64,000 bases of DNA from Thelonectria olida. Lineage: Eukaryota > Ascomycota > Sordariomycetes > Hypocreales > Nectriaceae. The position numbers were made by a program, and so were the translations under genes. Shown piece by piece: positions 32,325 through 44,156 of the stretch. Position 1 is the stretch's first letter. Each line of letters begins with the position of its first letter. The notes under the pieces are model-generated. The model worked only from the letters and a program-made list of their open reading frames with translations, was not told the origin of the DNA and did no database searches. The stretch lies in the NCBI GenBank assembly GCA_020736575.1, contig JAGPYM010000001.1, positions 3,906,001-3,970,000 on the forward strand, in the 5' to 3' direction.

Positions 32325-34939
32325 GGCATTGAAGTGTGAAGCGTGAGCTTTAGGTCTAGATGTTGGGAAGACGAGTGCTCAGGCGAGAGATTCGTTTGCC
32401 CCAGAGTTACATAGTATTAGGGAGATGGAAGGTCTTTTACATCCATCGGCAGTAGTATATGATCAGTAAATGAATCTTTTCAACACACCAGTTCCCCAAG
32501 TCAAAATTAGCGACTATGAACTCCATTTAAATGCTTTCCTGGTTCAAGTTATTAACGAGAGTGTTTTGTCCAGCTTACTTGACGAGAGGGACGGGATAAG
32601 AGAAGCACGCAACCTCAGACTCTGATGTTTCCTCCCCAATGCTCTGAAAATAATGACTCATACAGGCTCCCAGCTTAGAGACTAATGAATAAGTCGGAAG
32701 GTCTAGAATCACGGTCGCCAGGTATCATCTATGCCATCTCGTACACGCCCGCAAGCTGCTGTCGGCGTGTCATTTTCACACAACGAGTTTGAGTGGACTT
32801 GCAGATCTCTCACCATCTATGGCTTACCTCTTCTATCCATAATCCTTTAGATGCCTTGGCAAAGACCGGACAACCGGCAGCGAGGTTGCAAAGGTCTTGC
32901 AAGGACCATTCTAGACCACCTTGTCAAGACACTGAAGCGAGGTATAGGACAGATCACTCTTCCTATTTTGGCATTCCGCCGCTGTATATAATAGCTTGCT
33001 TCTGAAACCAGGGCTGCTGCACCTTTGGACTGAATAATGAAGCTTCCACCTAAAGTGCGCCTCTTCACTACAGTCAAGTGACATTCTATGCTACCCCAGA
33101 GCGGGGTGAGATGTATGTGATGTATATCTTCTCAAGAATGCGGGTAAACCGTAAACCCTGCAAGTCTGGTTCCTGAGTCGTCCCCTCATCCATAGGAGTG
33201 TGAGGTATCCTGCAGGAACTAACCAAATCATTGAAGATCAACTTAATCCTGCTGTCTTTACAATGGTAGGCAATCATCGCATCCGGGAGAATCAGCCACG
33301 AGATGATGATGAGAGCTCCAACGACATGGCTACAGCCTAGCTCAGACGGTGAATAGGAATCGACCGTTTTCGGTCTCGACAACCATACCTCGACAAGTGA
33401 TTTCTCATTGTGAACAGCCATGGGAGAGCTAACTATGCTCCCCTCCAATCCCCGTTGTCCCAAGCCGAAAATGGCGTTAAGGTTGTTGAAGCCTTCATGA
33501 CTCAGGGGGGGATCTACACCGGCAAGTTGGACACGCCCTTCCAGAAGCTGAAAGCCGGGGAGAAAGCAAAGCTTGGCCAAAAGTTGCACTTGCAGATGAA
33601 CCACCAGCCACTCAGCTCTCCGAGGACTGCTTCCTTGAAAGGTGGCGTCGTTACATGAAATTATCCCCATCGCCTAGCGTCGTTTTTAGGATGAAGACAT
33701 CCTACACCGCGGGTAATCACTACTAAGCTAAATCCTTGGAATCAAAAAAGGTTTCGGCCAGTGTTTCCCGCATAAGCTGCAGCGTTTCAACAGTGCTACT
33801 TTGCTGGTGAACAAGGCATCAGAAACCCGCAACAGGCTGCATGGTCGATCCTTGGAAAAATGAGGTGCTGGGAAGGGTGGAAGGCAATGAAAATAACATT
33901 CAGGCAACCTGTGGAGGACGCTCACAGACAGCGGTAAGACACATGGCAGAGAGCATGGATGGCTACTAACTAGAACTTGCCATAGACGTGCCTTTCCCGC
34001 CACTGAGCTTGCGCCTGAGCTGGACGCCTCGATGATGCTCCCCGGCGTCTAGAAGCAGCCGCAATGCAACGTCGTTCTTCGACGCACATGCACCTCCAAG
34101 CCATCTTCTCCTGAGCCTCCAACTAACATGTGCGTCGTCAAAGAGCAGAAGGTGTCTTCAAACCCGCGAACTGGGTCCGTTCCCGACATCGCGGCTGCCA
34201 CGGCACGGGTCATGACCCGTTGGTCTAGCCCCAGCCATCGGCATCTTCCTCATCAATCCCTCGCCCAAGCCCGCGGCAAGCCATCTCATTACCCCGCACG
34301 CGATCAATGCGCCAACGGCTTCATGGCGTTAGTGCGAGCATCAAGCGTCAAGTTTCTCGATGTCTACAGGACCATGACAAGGAGGGTGGTAATGGCCACT
34401 GGGTCATCCTCGAGACATTCTACATGGGTCGGAGTTGTGGCGTCGAGCGTGACTCGCGTCGACTGTGTCCATCACGGGTCGAGAAGGGGCTCCTTGCGTC
34501 TCCGTGGCCGCCTTCTCCAGCTGCGTCTCAGTTGTGGCCATGGCAAAAGCAAAACCTGGAGGAGCAGCTCTCGATGAGAAGCTGGGTTGGCAGGCAACGC
34601 AGGGAACATGCCGGAGCACTAGTCAAGCCGGTTCCCAAGCTTCACCGCTAGGTGCTTTCCGAACGCACCGTTGCGTCCAGCTGCGATCGCTTCGTTACCC
34701 CCGGACAGTTAACCTCTTGCAGAGTTTCCGCAGATCATTTGCCTCTAGCTGCTCTTTAGGGCTCGCCTCGCTCTACAACTGAATACTAGTTAGCCCGCCG
34801 ACGCTTTATTAAGGTGCTCGTTCCTACCTTCTCCCCTCGCCACACTTCCAACAATTACATTTACTCGACGTCCTCGCTTCACAGCATCAACAATCTTTGC
34901 TCACACTATGTGAACCTCGCCGCCTTTCCTCCCTCCTCG
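32325..34939. other. Intergenic, 2.6 kb
   Basis: No gene is supported. Two overlapping open frames at 33086-33670 (minus) and 33410-33658 (plus) were considered and not called. The 3' end flanks the 7-TM gene, with a CT-rich leader. Confidence 0.4.
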
Positions 34940-36139
34940 ATGATTACTCTCCTGAGCCCTCATTACAAACCCCTGGAAGTAACCCAACATGACCTCATCA
35001 TCGCCTCAATTGCCTGGGGGTTCACCATCGGCTTCGGCTGGCTGACGACATGGACGGCCCTGAAGCAGAGTGTTCAGATCTGGCGGCGACGTGGCCGGGC
35101 CGTTCTTCGCAGCACGTACGTTTGGATGATCTGGTTGGAGATCTTGGTTTGCCTCATCTTTGGCATCATCTGTTACTTGCATCTACAGCACATGATCCCG
35201 CCGAGGTTAGTACTTCCGGTACTCTTATTAGTTTGGGGAAAATTTTGCTGACGTCTTGGCGCTGCAGCTTTGCCTTTTATTTTACCATTGGTATGATCTC
35301 TCCCACCGTATTTTGGCTACCTATGCAATACTAACATCGGGTCGCTACAGTGACTACATGGGCGCTTCAGGTACGCATCACCAACTCACGCACGATGAAT
35401 CTTCAAATAACACGACGTCTTCAAGGTGCAATTTCTCCTGCAAATTATCGTCAACAGATGCTCGATTCTTCTCACAGACCAGAAAAAGGCGTACCGTCTC
35501 AAGGTCGGCATAGCAACCATAATTACCGCAGTCAACATCTCCGTTTACTGCATCTGGATCCCCGCCCGACTTCAGATATCACACCGATTTGTCTGGATTA
35601 ACGAATGGTGGGATCGATGCGAGAAGGTCATCTATCTTATTGTCGACGGGATGCTCAACTTCTACTTTATCCACATCGTCCGAGTCAACCTCGTCGTCCA
35701 TGGCCTAACCAAGTACAAGAAGCTGGTCCATTTTAACATGTTTATTATTGGATTTTCGCTCAGCATGGATGTTCTTATCATCTCAATGATGAGCTTGAAG
35801 AACACTTTTGTGTAGGTTCTTGCCCCCTGCGCCCAAAAGCCACAGCTAATCGTCGACTGTAGCTACATGCAGTTCCACCCCCTCGCGTACATTGTCAAAC
35901 TCAACATCGAAATGTCAATGGCCGACCTCATTGGAAAGATTGCTCGGAACAAGAGCTGCGGAATCATTGCGGAGGGCACATTCTCCAATTCGCTTGCAAC
36001 AGACACAACCAACGTGGACAGCCAGCGATCAATAACGGAGTCAAGAAGGAGGACATTTACTGGCGACGAAATACAACTCAAACCCTTATCGAAGGTCTTC
36101 TCCTTTCCGAGAAGGAGGAACTCTTGTGGAGTGGTGTAA
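34940..36139 (+). CDS. Seven-transmembrane fungal membrane protein
   Basis: This is an integral membrane protein of 323 aa, built from five exons: 34940-35205, 35268-35290, 35351-35370, 35426-35811 and 35863-36139. Two micro-exons of 23 and 20 nt are required to keep the frame, and all splice sites are GT-AG. Seven hydrophobic segments are seen: IIASIAWGFTIGFGWLTTW; WLEILVCLIFGIICYL; SFAFYFTIVTTWALQVQFLL; GIATIITAVNISVYCIWIP; VIYLIVDGMLNFYFIHIV; NMFIIGFSLSMDVLIIS; and YMQFHPLAYIVKL. A ~90-residue polar Ser/Arg-rich cytosolic tail follows. The layout resembles the uncharacterised fungal 7-TM/rhodopsin-like or PTH11-adjacent groups, but no CFEM domain is present. Function is not assigned. Confidence 0.75.
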
Positions 36140-37537
36140 GGCGTACAGGCAACGGGAATATCTGAACAGGCCCAACCATTGTTTATGTAGATGAAGTGCA
36201 CTGAGCGCACAGAAAGTAGCGGCTCACATAACGGCAGCGGGAGTTTGTAATTTGTGACGAGTCGTGGCGATACCATCTTCTGTTACATGCAAGAAATAAG
36301 ATATTAATAGGAATAGAGACTCCAGGTTCGGTTTCTACTGTGCATCAGCACGAGATAACATGGGTGCAGGGCCATAGGAGAATCTGTTTCAAGATGGCCG
36401 TGTCTATCAAGCATCCTGACTCGAATTTCGTACCAAGCGCCCTAATCATAATACAATCTCAAGTGCCTGCTTCCTTACTACCCTCTTTACTTTAGTTGAT
36501 TTCTTTATTTATTTGTTCCATCTCCTTTAGTTACTTTTACTTTATTCCCCTCATGTTTTTTCTTTCGTGCGGTCGCCCATTTCATTTCAAACTCATTTTA
36601 CCTCTTTGCTCTATTTATATGACCCTATTTTATCTCATACATTTGAAAGCTCTATTATGGCTCATCGGCATTGATTTTTACTAACCTCGACGTTTTTTGT
36701 TCATTAAGAAAGGAAAACGAATGCGCCCGTGAGGTCGCCGGTCACTCGAGGCGTTTAGCTGTGCCATTTAACACTGGGTTTCGGACCTTGCTTTTGTCTA
36801 CGAACATTTTGACGCGAAAGACTTTCGGGTTAGCTTCAATGTCGCGTAGAAGCATTTTGTTCACACGGAATGGGTGGATACTGTAAACATTGGAGTGCTC
36901 GTGAATCTTGAGCTAGGTCTCGAAGTAATATCGCAAGCAGCGTTGATATAAGGGTGCTACAAGCATCCATTTAATTAGTCGGTAGGTGCATGAGTAGTAG
37001 CTTCATAAGATTGAATCAAACCCGAACGTATGACACTGGAGACAATCGGAGTCGTTCATAGAAGCGGGAAGAGGACGATCGAGAACATGGTGACCCTTAT
37101 GAAGACCCGAGTCAACCGGCACTCGTCGAGGATGACGGATTGAACGAGGTATACCATGCCCAGTTGCGTCTGAAACCCTCATTAAACTCATTATGAAGGT
37201 TACTCACACACTCTAGTCATCGCTTCTTTCGATTATCACGCTGTGAATGTTTAGACCACGGTCCCGGACTGCTCTTCATACGGGCAGGGACTTTAGCGAG
37301 TAGTAAAATACGTACAACGGTATTACTCTTGGCCGTTGTGAATCACATAGTGAGCGAAGCCTATTCTTAGCAGGGCTGACAAATATTCCAATCTGTAGGA
37401 ACCGTCTTTTGACAAGTCCGATAGTCTCATTGTTCTGTACTAAATCTACATCTCGACTATTGCTTATCCCTCTGCGATCCATTCATGTCCTTCCAAGTAT
37501 ACATCAGTGCCCTTTGCGTCGAATCTGTTTGACTCTA
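36140..37537. other. Intergenic, 1.4 kb
   Basis: T-rich near 36490-36620. No gene, RNA or repeat is recognised. Confidence 0.4.
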
Positions 37538-38248
37538 TTATAGCATGATAGCAGCCCCGCCAAACAGAGCAGCTACACCTGCTGCCACAACGTGCTGAGT
37601 GATAGCAGGGCCTGCAGCGTTGTCGGTAGAGCTGGTCTGGGCAGCAGAATCGGACCCAGTGGTAGCCGCGGAAGTCTTCGTAGTCGTCGATTCGGCGGCT
37701 TTGAGCTTTTCGACGCCTGCCGTAACTCTGACGGTGGCCGTGCTCATTTTGTAACCGGAGAACCACTCCTCGGTGCTCCATGTTTTCGTCACTGTCGTAG
37801 AGGCACCTATTATGTGGTTTGTTCTTTGTCCTGTACAGTATGCACTCTCCTTCGTCGTGTGCAAATCACAGTTGACCTTGTACGTGCTAACAACGGGCAT
37901 GGCGCGTCAGTAATTGCTAGTTGTTAACTTGGGCGCAATAGACAGGACTTACAGGCTTGTCGTATTATCTATCCTCAGTGTCGTCGACGAAGTGTAGGCC
38001 ATTGTGGTTGGGTTGCCAGTGAAAAGTTGCGATCCGCTGTTGAGGTCACATGAGTCTGTCGTCACCGTTGTGTTGGACGGACAGTGCAGCATCATGGTGG
38101 TGACTGAGTTGTTCACGCCAATCACCGACGCATCCAGCGTTGGGAAGATGAATCCGACATAAGTGATCTCGACGGTTGTCTGTGCTGAGGAGGCGGCGGC
38201 GGCGGTAGCGGCACCGACGAGGGCGAGGAAAGGGATAGTTGGAAGCAT
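37538..38248 (-). CDS. GPI-anchored surface protein, paralog 2
   Basis: This is a paralog of the gene at 16232-17053. The exons are 37953-38248 and 37538-37886. The 66-nt intron (GTAAGT...GTTAG) sits at the same phase and the equivalent place. The product is 214 aa. The signal peptide (MLPTIPFLALVGAATAAAAS) is followed by AQTTVEITYVGFIFPTLDAS and VIGVNNSVTTMMLHCP, matching AQTTVTVYFPAYSEDGLEAS and VVGVKDTVTTYALNCP in paralog 1. Then come a conserved Cys region (KVNCDLHTTKESAYC), a Thr/Ser-rich stalk shorter than in paralog 1, and a GPI signal (STDNAAGPAITQHVVAAG, ending GGAAIML) almost the same as paralog 1. Function is unknown; a cell-wall or surface location is inferred. Confidence 0.82.
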
Positions 38249-39070
38249 TTTGGTTGGATTCTGCCGATAGATGCGAGTCGAGGCTTTTACCAAAATCAAG
38301 CAATCAGAGCAATAAGGAAATGAAGTCTCTTGAAGGAGTGGAAACGGAACGGATCTTATGGGCGAAGCCAACGTAGTGCAGACCCTCGAGCTTGCAGGGT
38401 CCTGGCCAGCCCCTGTTCCCATGTGGAGAGAAAGTACAGATGAAACAATTGAAGTGCTCCGTAAATACACAGCCCGGTTGGAGCTACAGTTGGTGCACCT
38501 TGCAGGATGCATCATCCCTTCATCAACCAACCCGAGATTCACGAAATGTTGGATTCAAACGAAGCGCCCCAGAGTCCATGTTCTGTTCGTCTCCTGTTGC
38601 CCGAAAGAAATGTCCTTCAATAACCTGCTGAGATATTGGCTGCGGTGGTCCTGGTGTAGCCGAGAGAGAATTCCTGGGTCACCGCAACGTATATAGAAAC
38701 ACCGATGGAGCCAACGGACACGAGCGCGATGGCCTATAGGAATAGGATCCGTTTCAGCCAACGCAGCTTGCATGCAGGGGCCAACATCATTTGCTATTTC
38801 CACGAAGCTCTGAGCTTTCTTCACATCCAGTCAAGGTCGGCGGCAATTGCTCAAAGGTGGTTGTTCACAACTCTCATCGGATGATGCATTCGTAACTCGG
38901 TGGACACAAAGCAGCCCTGAGAATCATTCGACCTTCGCTAACCAGGGTTCTCTTCAGCACAGCGGCCATGGTTACGCACAGCAATTATTCGTCGTTGCAT
39001 TCTGCGGTTTCCATTATAATTACCTATTGGGTACTTCTCGCAAGGGCCCAACACTGGCCACTTACTCTAA
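38249..39070. other. Intergenic between GPI protein and NLR-like gene
   Basis: No gene is recognised. It includes the promoter of the GPI gene and the 3' flank of the NLR-like gene. Confidence 0.4.
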
Positions 39071-42000
39071 TCAAGGATGAAACGTGGCTGCGGAGGGGTC
39101 TAATTGTACATTCCCACGCCTCTTCCTCTCTACTGGCTCTTCGGCAAACTCGAAAATGCACACTCGTCCTGAGGGGAGGCCGAGAACGACTTGCTGGCCC
39201 CTAATAAGGCTTGACTGAGGCCGGTAATCGGGCGGCAGCCAAAGAAGCTTCTCTGACTCCCAACAGAGCCAGTGTTCATCTTGACTCAATCCATATCCTC
39301 TCGTAGTCAACGGAAACATGGGCTCCCCGGGTGGTTGCCCTGATCCCGCCCTTGGGGGGACATCGACCTCACCAAAGTCAGTAACAAGGCGCGAGCCACA
39401 GGCGTTGAAGGCGATGCTTTCCGTCCGTCGTGCCCGGATATCAACCATGCCAAAACACGCACCGCTGATGACGTCCCAGAATTCTATGTAGCCCTTGAAT
39501 GTGGTTGATGCCAAAACATATCCATCGGGCGAGAATGCCATGAAGTCACATGAATCGTCGTCGGCAACATCAAACTTCTGTTTCCATTTCCCCATGTTCA
39601 AATCCCAGAGCACAATCCCGCCACTCCCGCAGCCTAATGCAAGTAACTTGTTATCGGCCGAAAATGCCACGGTCTCAAACCGCATGTCGTTGTCCCTAAT
39701 CGCATGCAGTCTCTTCCACGAGAGCGTGTCCCAAAGCTCGGCCACCCCATTATGGAGTGATGCTAGAGTCTCTCCACTGGGTGAGAATGCCAGCATCAAG
39801 ACGGAGAATGAATTCGAGGAATCCTGAATACAAGGAGGCAGCTCCTGTATTTGTCTTTCCGAGACTAAATCCCAAACTCGCGCCATTGCTCCACCTCCTT
39901 GTCGTTCTATTGACGCTAGAATGTCCTTGTTGGCTGGGGAGAAAACGATGTGCCGAAATGGTTTTTGGTGGCTGCGGCTGAGCATAGCTGTGTTCCGTCC
40001 TGTTTTCGAATCCCAAATCCCAATTCGGCCATCGGCTCCAAGCGAAGCAACTCGTTGTCCATCTTGTGAGAGAGTGACCATTTCGACCGCGCCTCCATGT
40101 TTCTCGTCGTGCCATTTGACACCTTCTGCTGAAGGACCTGAATCCCACAGTCGCACCGTGCCGTTTGTTGAAACTGTGGCGATGGTGTTGCCATCAGGTG
40201 AAAATGCGAGACTTCGATCGGCTAGCCTAGAGATATCAAATGCTCTCAGTTCTGTGGCCGTGGTGACATCCCAGAGGCGAACGGTATCAGTGTCTGTTGA
40301 CGCAATTCTTAGGCCGTCTCGTGAAAAGGCTATGGCCACAACTTCAAAAAAGTGACCTTCCAGCACATGTAATTCCTCGCAGTTTCTAGCATGGTAGATT
40401 CGAAAGCTGATCCCCGTAGTGACTGCGAGCAACATACTGTCTGGAGAGAACAAGACTCTCCCCCTTAATCCGTCCGCCTTAAATCTGTTGAGCTGCTGAT
40501 TTGATATTAGATTGTATGTCCCAAGTGTTGCGTCTTCTGCCCTTGACGCCAACGATTCGCCATCCCAGGAGAAGGAGACCATTGTGACCGTGGCATTGGG
40601 TTGGTGCCCTTGGAACTTGTGCGTCAACCGGCTGTTAGGAACGTCGAAAACCAACACAGTACCATCCTCCAAACCACATGCAAGCAACTTCGCATCACGT
40701 GAGAACTCGAGACAAGCAGCTTTGTATCGCCCAAATATCTGCCTCCTCTCTCCTGTCGATGGATCCCACACTATTATGGTGTCGTTGATCGTCCAGGCAA
40801 ACAGATTTCCGCTTGGAGAAATACAAAAGACTCCCAGCTCATAGAGTTGCCCTCTTGCCTGCATGGCTTCGTTTTCCGGTACAATTATGTCCCACTTGGC
40901 CTGTATCGTTTGAATCAGTTCCCCCGTCTTCGGATTCCAACGTTGAACATTGCCATCGATTGAAGCTGTGATGAGGTCCTTGCCGTCTGGCGAGAAGAAA
41001 ATCCTGTCAAAATGTAGCTCTCTGTCATTGCCTTGTTCCATGACACACAGGCATGCATCCCACGCGCCCCTAGGAATTGGTGGCTGTTGAATCCATTCGG
41101 GCATGCATTTCTCTGAGAGTCTTCTGACGATGCTGGTCTTTGGCGCGAAGGCTATGGCCGAGGTATAGAGCTGGAGCGGATACCTATCGACAATTGAAGC
41201 GTATGTAAGCGCGAACCGGCCTGCATCATGCAGGAAACGGGATGCCTCTGCTCCATTGTTTGGCTGAGACATTTGTTAGTAATTCTGCATACATAGTCAA
41301 GAAGTGAACACCCACACAGACGATAGATTGCAGGGTGTTGACCATGGTGGTGCTTTCGACCGCCCTCCCCAAGATGCTCAGTGCCTCGAGCCAAAACAGA
41401 AAGTTGCCTCTGAGGAAGTCATAAGCTTGGTGGCTATCGGTGATTTGGACGCCGCTTTCCTTCAAGTGATGGGGCCAGTAGAGGCATGCGTATCGAACTT
41501 CATCTGGTAGCTTTGAATCAATGACCGTCTGGAGAATTGTCGCTCGTGGAGTCCCGGGCCGTTTTAGCTCGCATATATCCTGCTTCAAGTGTCCGCTGTA
41601 CAACAAAAGCTCTAGACATCTATTTGCCAGCCTCTCGTTCGTTTCCTTTTCGTCAACCCAGAAGGGGTTGGCATCGCGCTTGCTTGAGTCGATAAGAAAG
41701 TCGCGGAAAGATAGATGGAACATTCTCACGGGGAGTTGAGAGGAAGCCGGCACACTTAGGACGGAGTGAAAGGAGCGAAGCATGCCATCTATGACACGCC
41801 CAGCAACACCGAGCAATAAGGACAAGCTCGGGATCGACAGTGGCTCAGCCAGGAGAACAATGGTACCAACGATGGCGCGAAAGTTAACCAAGAATGTTCG
41901 TTTGGCCTTCTCGGATCGACCGACAAGCAGCTGGTCAAGGGAAGGGCGATAGGTTGCGCCCAGTTTTTCCACTTCCGACTGTTCCGCCATGAAACCATAC

Positions 42001-43455
42001 TCGAGAATATGCTCAAGCTGACTCTTGGGATCTGACAAGGGATCTTGGATAAACCGACAAATGGTGGCTGCGAAAATGAAAAGGGGAGTGGCCATTTGGA
42101 CGAGTGAATCGACCGTTTCTTTCCCGGGCCAAACAGTGCTCAGCTGGCTCTCTGGAGGTACCTGACTGTTGTAATCGCTCCTGATTTGTCCCAACCGGCC
42201 ATGCAGGAACTCGAATATGTCATGCTCTATCACCGGCTTCGGTATTTCGTGCAGGAGGAGATCGCGATATTTGCCTTGGATGCTCCGAAATCCAAGCCGA
42301 ATGGGAAGCTCAGGCCGGCTGGTCACAAATGCCTTCAGCTTGATCGAGGTTAGGGGTTTCAGGAGTGACAAGAGCTGGACAATGCGCTTAACTTCGTCTA
42401 ACTTGTCGCATTCATCCAGCGCGTCAATGACAATAACCAGCATGCGCACGTTGGTCTGGCTGCTATCCATCTCGCGAAGTGGATTTAGGATGAGGTTATT
42501 GAACTGCTCTCCGACGGATTTGTGAGGGATGCTTGGATCATAGTCAATGGCTTTGTTGAGCAATAGTGCAAGATGGGGAATTCGATGTGAAAGTTGGGTA
42601 GCAATTGTGGTGAATAGGCGAGATGCGTTACCTCGATCTCGCTCACCTCTCTTGAAGAAGAAGCTGGCCGCGAGGCATCCTTCCTCGGCAAACGATTCGG
42701 CCATCGTCCGCGAAATAGTCGACTTGCCTGTCCCTGCCATACCATTCAGCCAGAATATGGTTTCGGTATCGGCTTCGGCTGCCCATGCACTGATCGCTTG
42801 CCGAAGCTCGACTCGGGTGCCGGGGTGACATCGTGCGTCATCTTCGTTTGAGTGAGAGTCAAATGCCGCATCTATAGCTACTGGGAGCCTGGATATGTTT
42901 ACTGCCTGCCGAATGCGTTGGACATGCGAGCTAATCATGGTTTTAGTCACGGAAGGGCGATGTTTAGTTATGAAGCATCACAGCTCAGGATCATGCAACG
43001 TACTAGGTACTAATATGAAGTGCCGTGTTGTCAACAATCAAGGCTGCAGAGAGGGTAGACCGGTGCCTGTCCAGATTGCGGATGATGTTGTCGACGTCTT
43101 TGCTTTCGAACGGCCACTTGATAGCGCGAATCCCAAAGCGACTCATGGCCTTTCGAGGGTTTCCAACGTTGAGCTTCTCCTCCATCTTCATGATCAACTT
43201 CCGCAGATCAGAGCAGGCGTCATCAAGCGCTCCCTGCAATTGCACGGCTGTTTGAAGCCGGGCACCACCTGGGCCGTCGAGAAGCTTCCGCGCCTCCAGA
43301 AGAACAACATCGAGGCTGCCTAACTCATTCTGTAGGCGTTTGATGTCGGACTTGGCATTCTTGACGGCCTTGGAGTATTCGACGCAGAGGGATGCGATTT
43401 TGGCCGAAAGCTCGACCACGGCGATAATATTTGCAGCCAAGGATAGGCCGTCCAT
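39071..43455 (-). CDS. NACHT-WD40 NOD-like receptor protein
   Basis: This is a fungal NLR of the STAND class with 1,419 aa. The exons are 43004-43455, 41316-42930 and 39071-41263; the introns are 73 nt (GTACGT...ATTAG) and 52 nt (GTGGGT...CTCAG). The N-terminal ~150 residues (MDGLSLAANIIAVVELSAKI...) form a helical domain like the SesA/HeLo-like N-termini of fungal NLRs. The NACHT ATPase follows with Walker A GMAGTGKST (214-222) and Walker B LVIVIDALDEC (315-325). From about residue 760 there are roughly twelve degenerate WD40 repeats (e.g. FSPDGNTIATVSTNGTVRLW). The C-terminal cap (LLWLPPDYRP, LGLPSGRVCIFEF) is usual for this group. The repeats differ clearly from each other, unlike the near-identical repeats of the fast-evolving HET-E/D type. 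The role in nonself recognition or cell death is by family. Confidence 0.9.
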
Positions 43456-44156
43456 TCTAATGAAGACGAAAGAAGGATAATGAACAAGGATGAGAAGTTG
43501 ATGAGGGGTTTTCCGCTCTTCGAGAGGCTGAGGGACCGATTTTCAGCTGCATATGTAAGTAGCGTCCACTGCGCAGACGAAGCCGCATCAGATTCGCACA
43601 GGTTAAATTCGGTCCGGACTATTTGAATGAGCTAACGAGGAAGAGACGTCTTATTTATGAAGAGCAAATGTGGCAGTTATATGTGCAAATATACAAGCAC
43701 GTGTGTGAGATTTACCCAGTTGGTGTAAGCGTAGTTGCCTAACAAGACTTCCGCCCCCAACCAATAACAGTGACGCAGGCTAACACTTCCACTCTTGAGT
43801 AAGTTGATCTTATGTGAAGAGGCCAAGGTCGGAGTTTCTCCTTGGACATGCAATCTGCACCTCGGTATTTATAAACAATAATACTTCTCAGTTAAGCTGA
43901 GTCCAAATATCAAGCGGAGTTTTTGCCCCCCCCGAAAACACACACACGGCTCAAATGAGTCTCGTAGAATTACTTTGCTGTAAGGTTGGATACTAATACG
44001 TGCTGTATTTACTTCTTGTATTAAGTAGTTAGGTAGTAGCTAACATTAACGCCTCCACTCTCATCTACAACTTGCGCCGTCGCTATCACCTTTCCCAAAT
44101 ATGCCCTGGTGTAAAACTATTATGCAAATAAAAAAATCATGAAAGAAAAAACCATG
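43456..44156. other. Intergenic, NLR promoter
   Basis: This is the 5' flank of the NLR-like gene and 3' flank of the DUF2156 gene. It has a C-run at 43927-43935 followed by a short CA repeat. No gene. Confidence 0.4.

Noticed and set aside
33086..33670. 194-codon minus frame and the opposing plus frame at 33410-33658 (GKLDTPFQKLKAGEKAKLGQ)
   Set aside because: The plus frame has some protein-like character, but I cannot place it in a family or join it to other exons; not enough support for a gene or pseudogene call.
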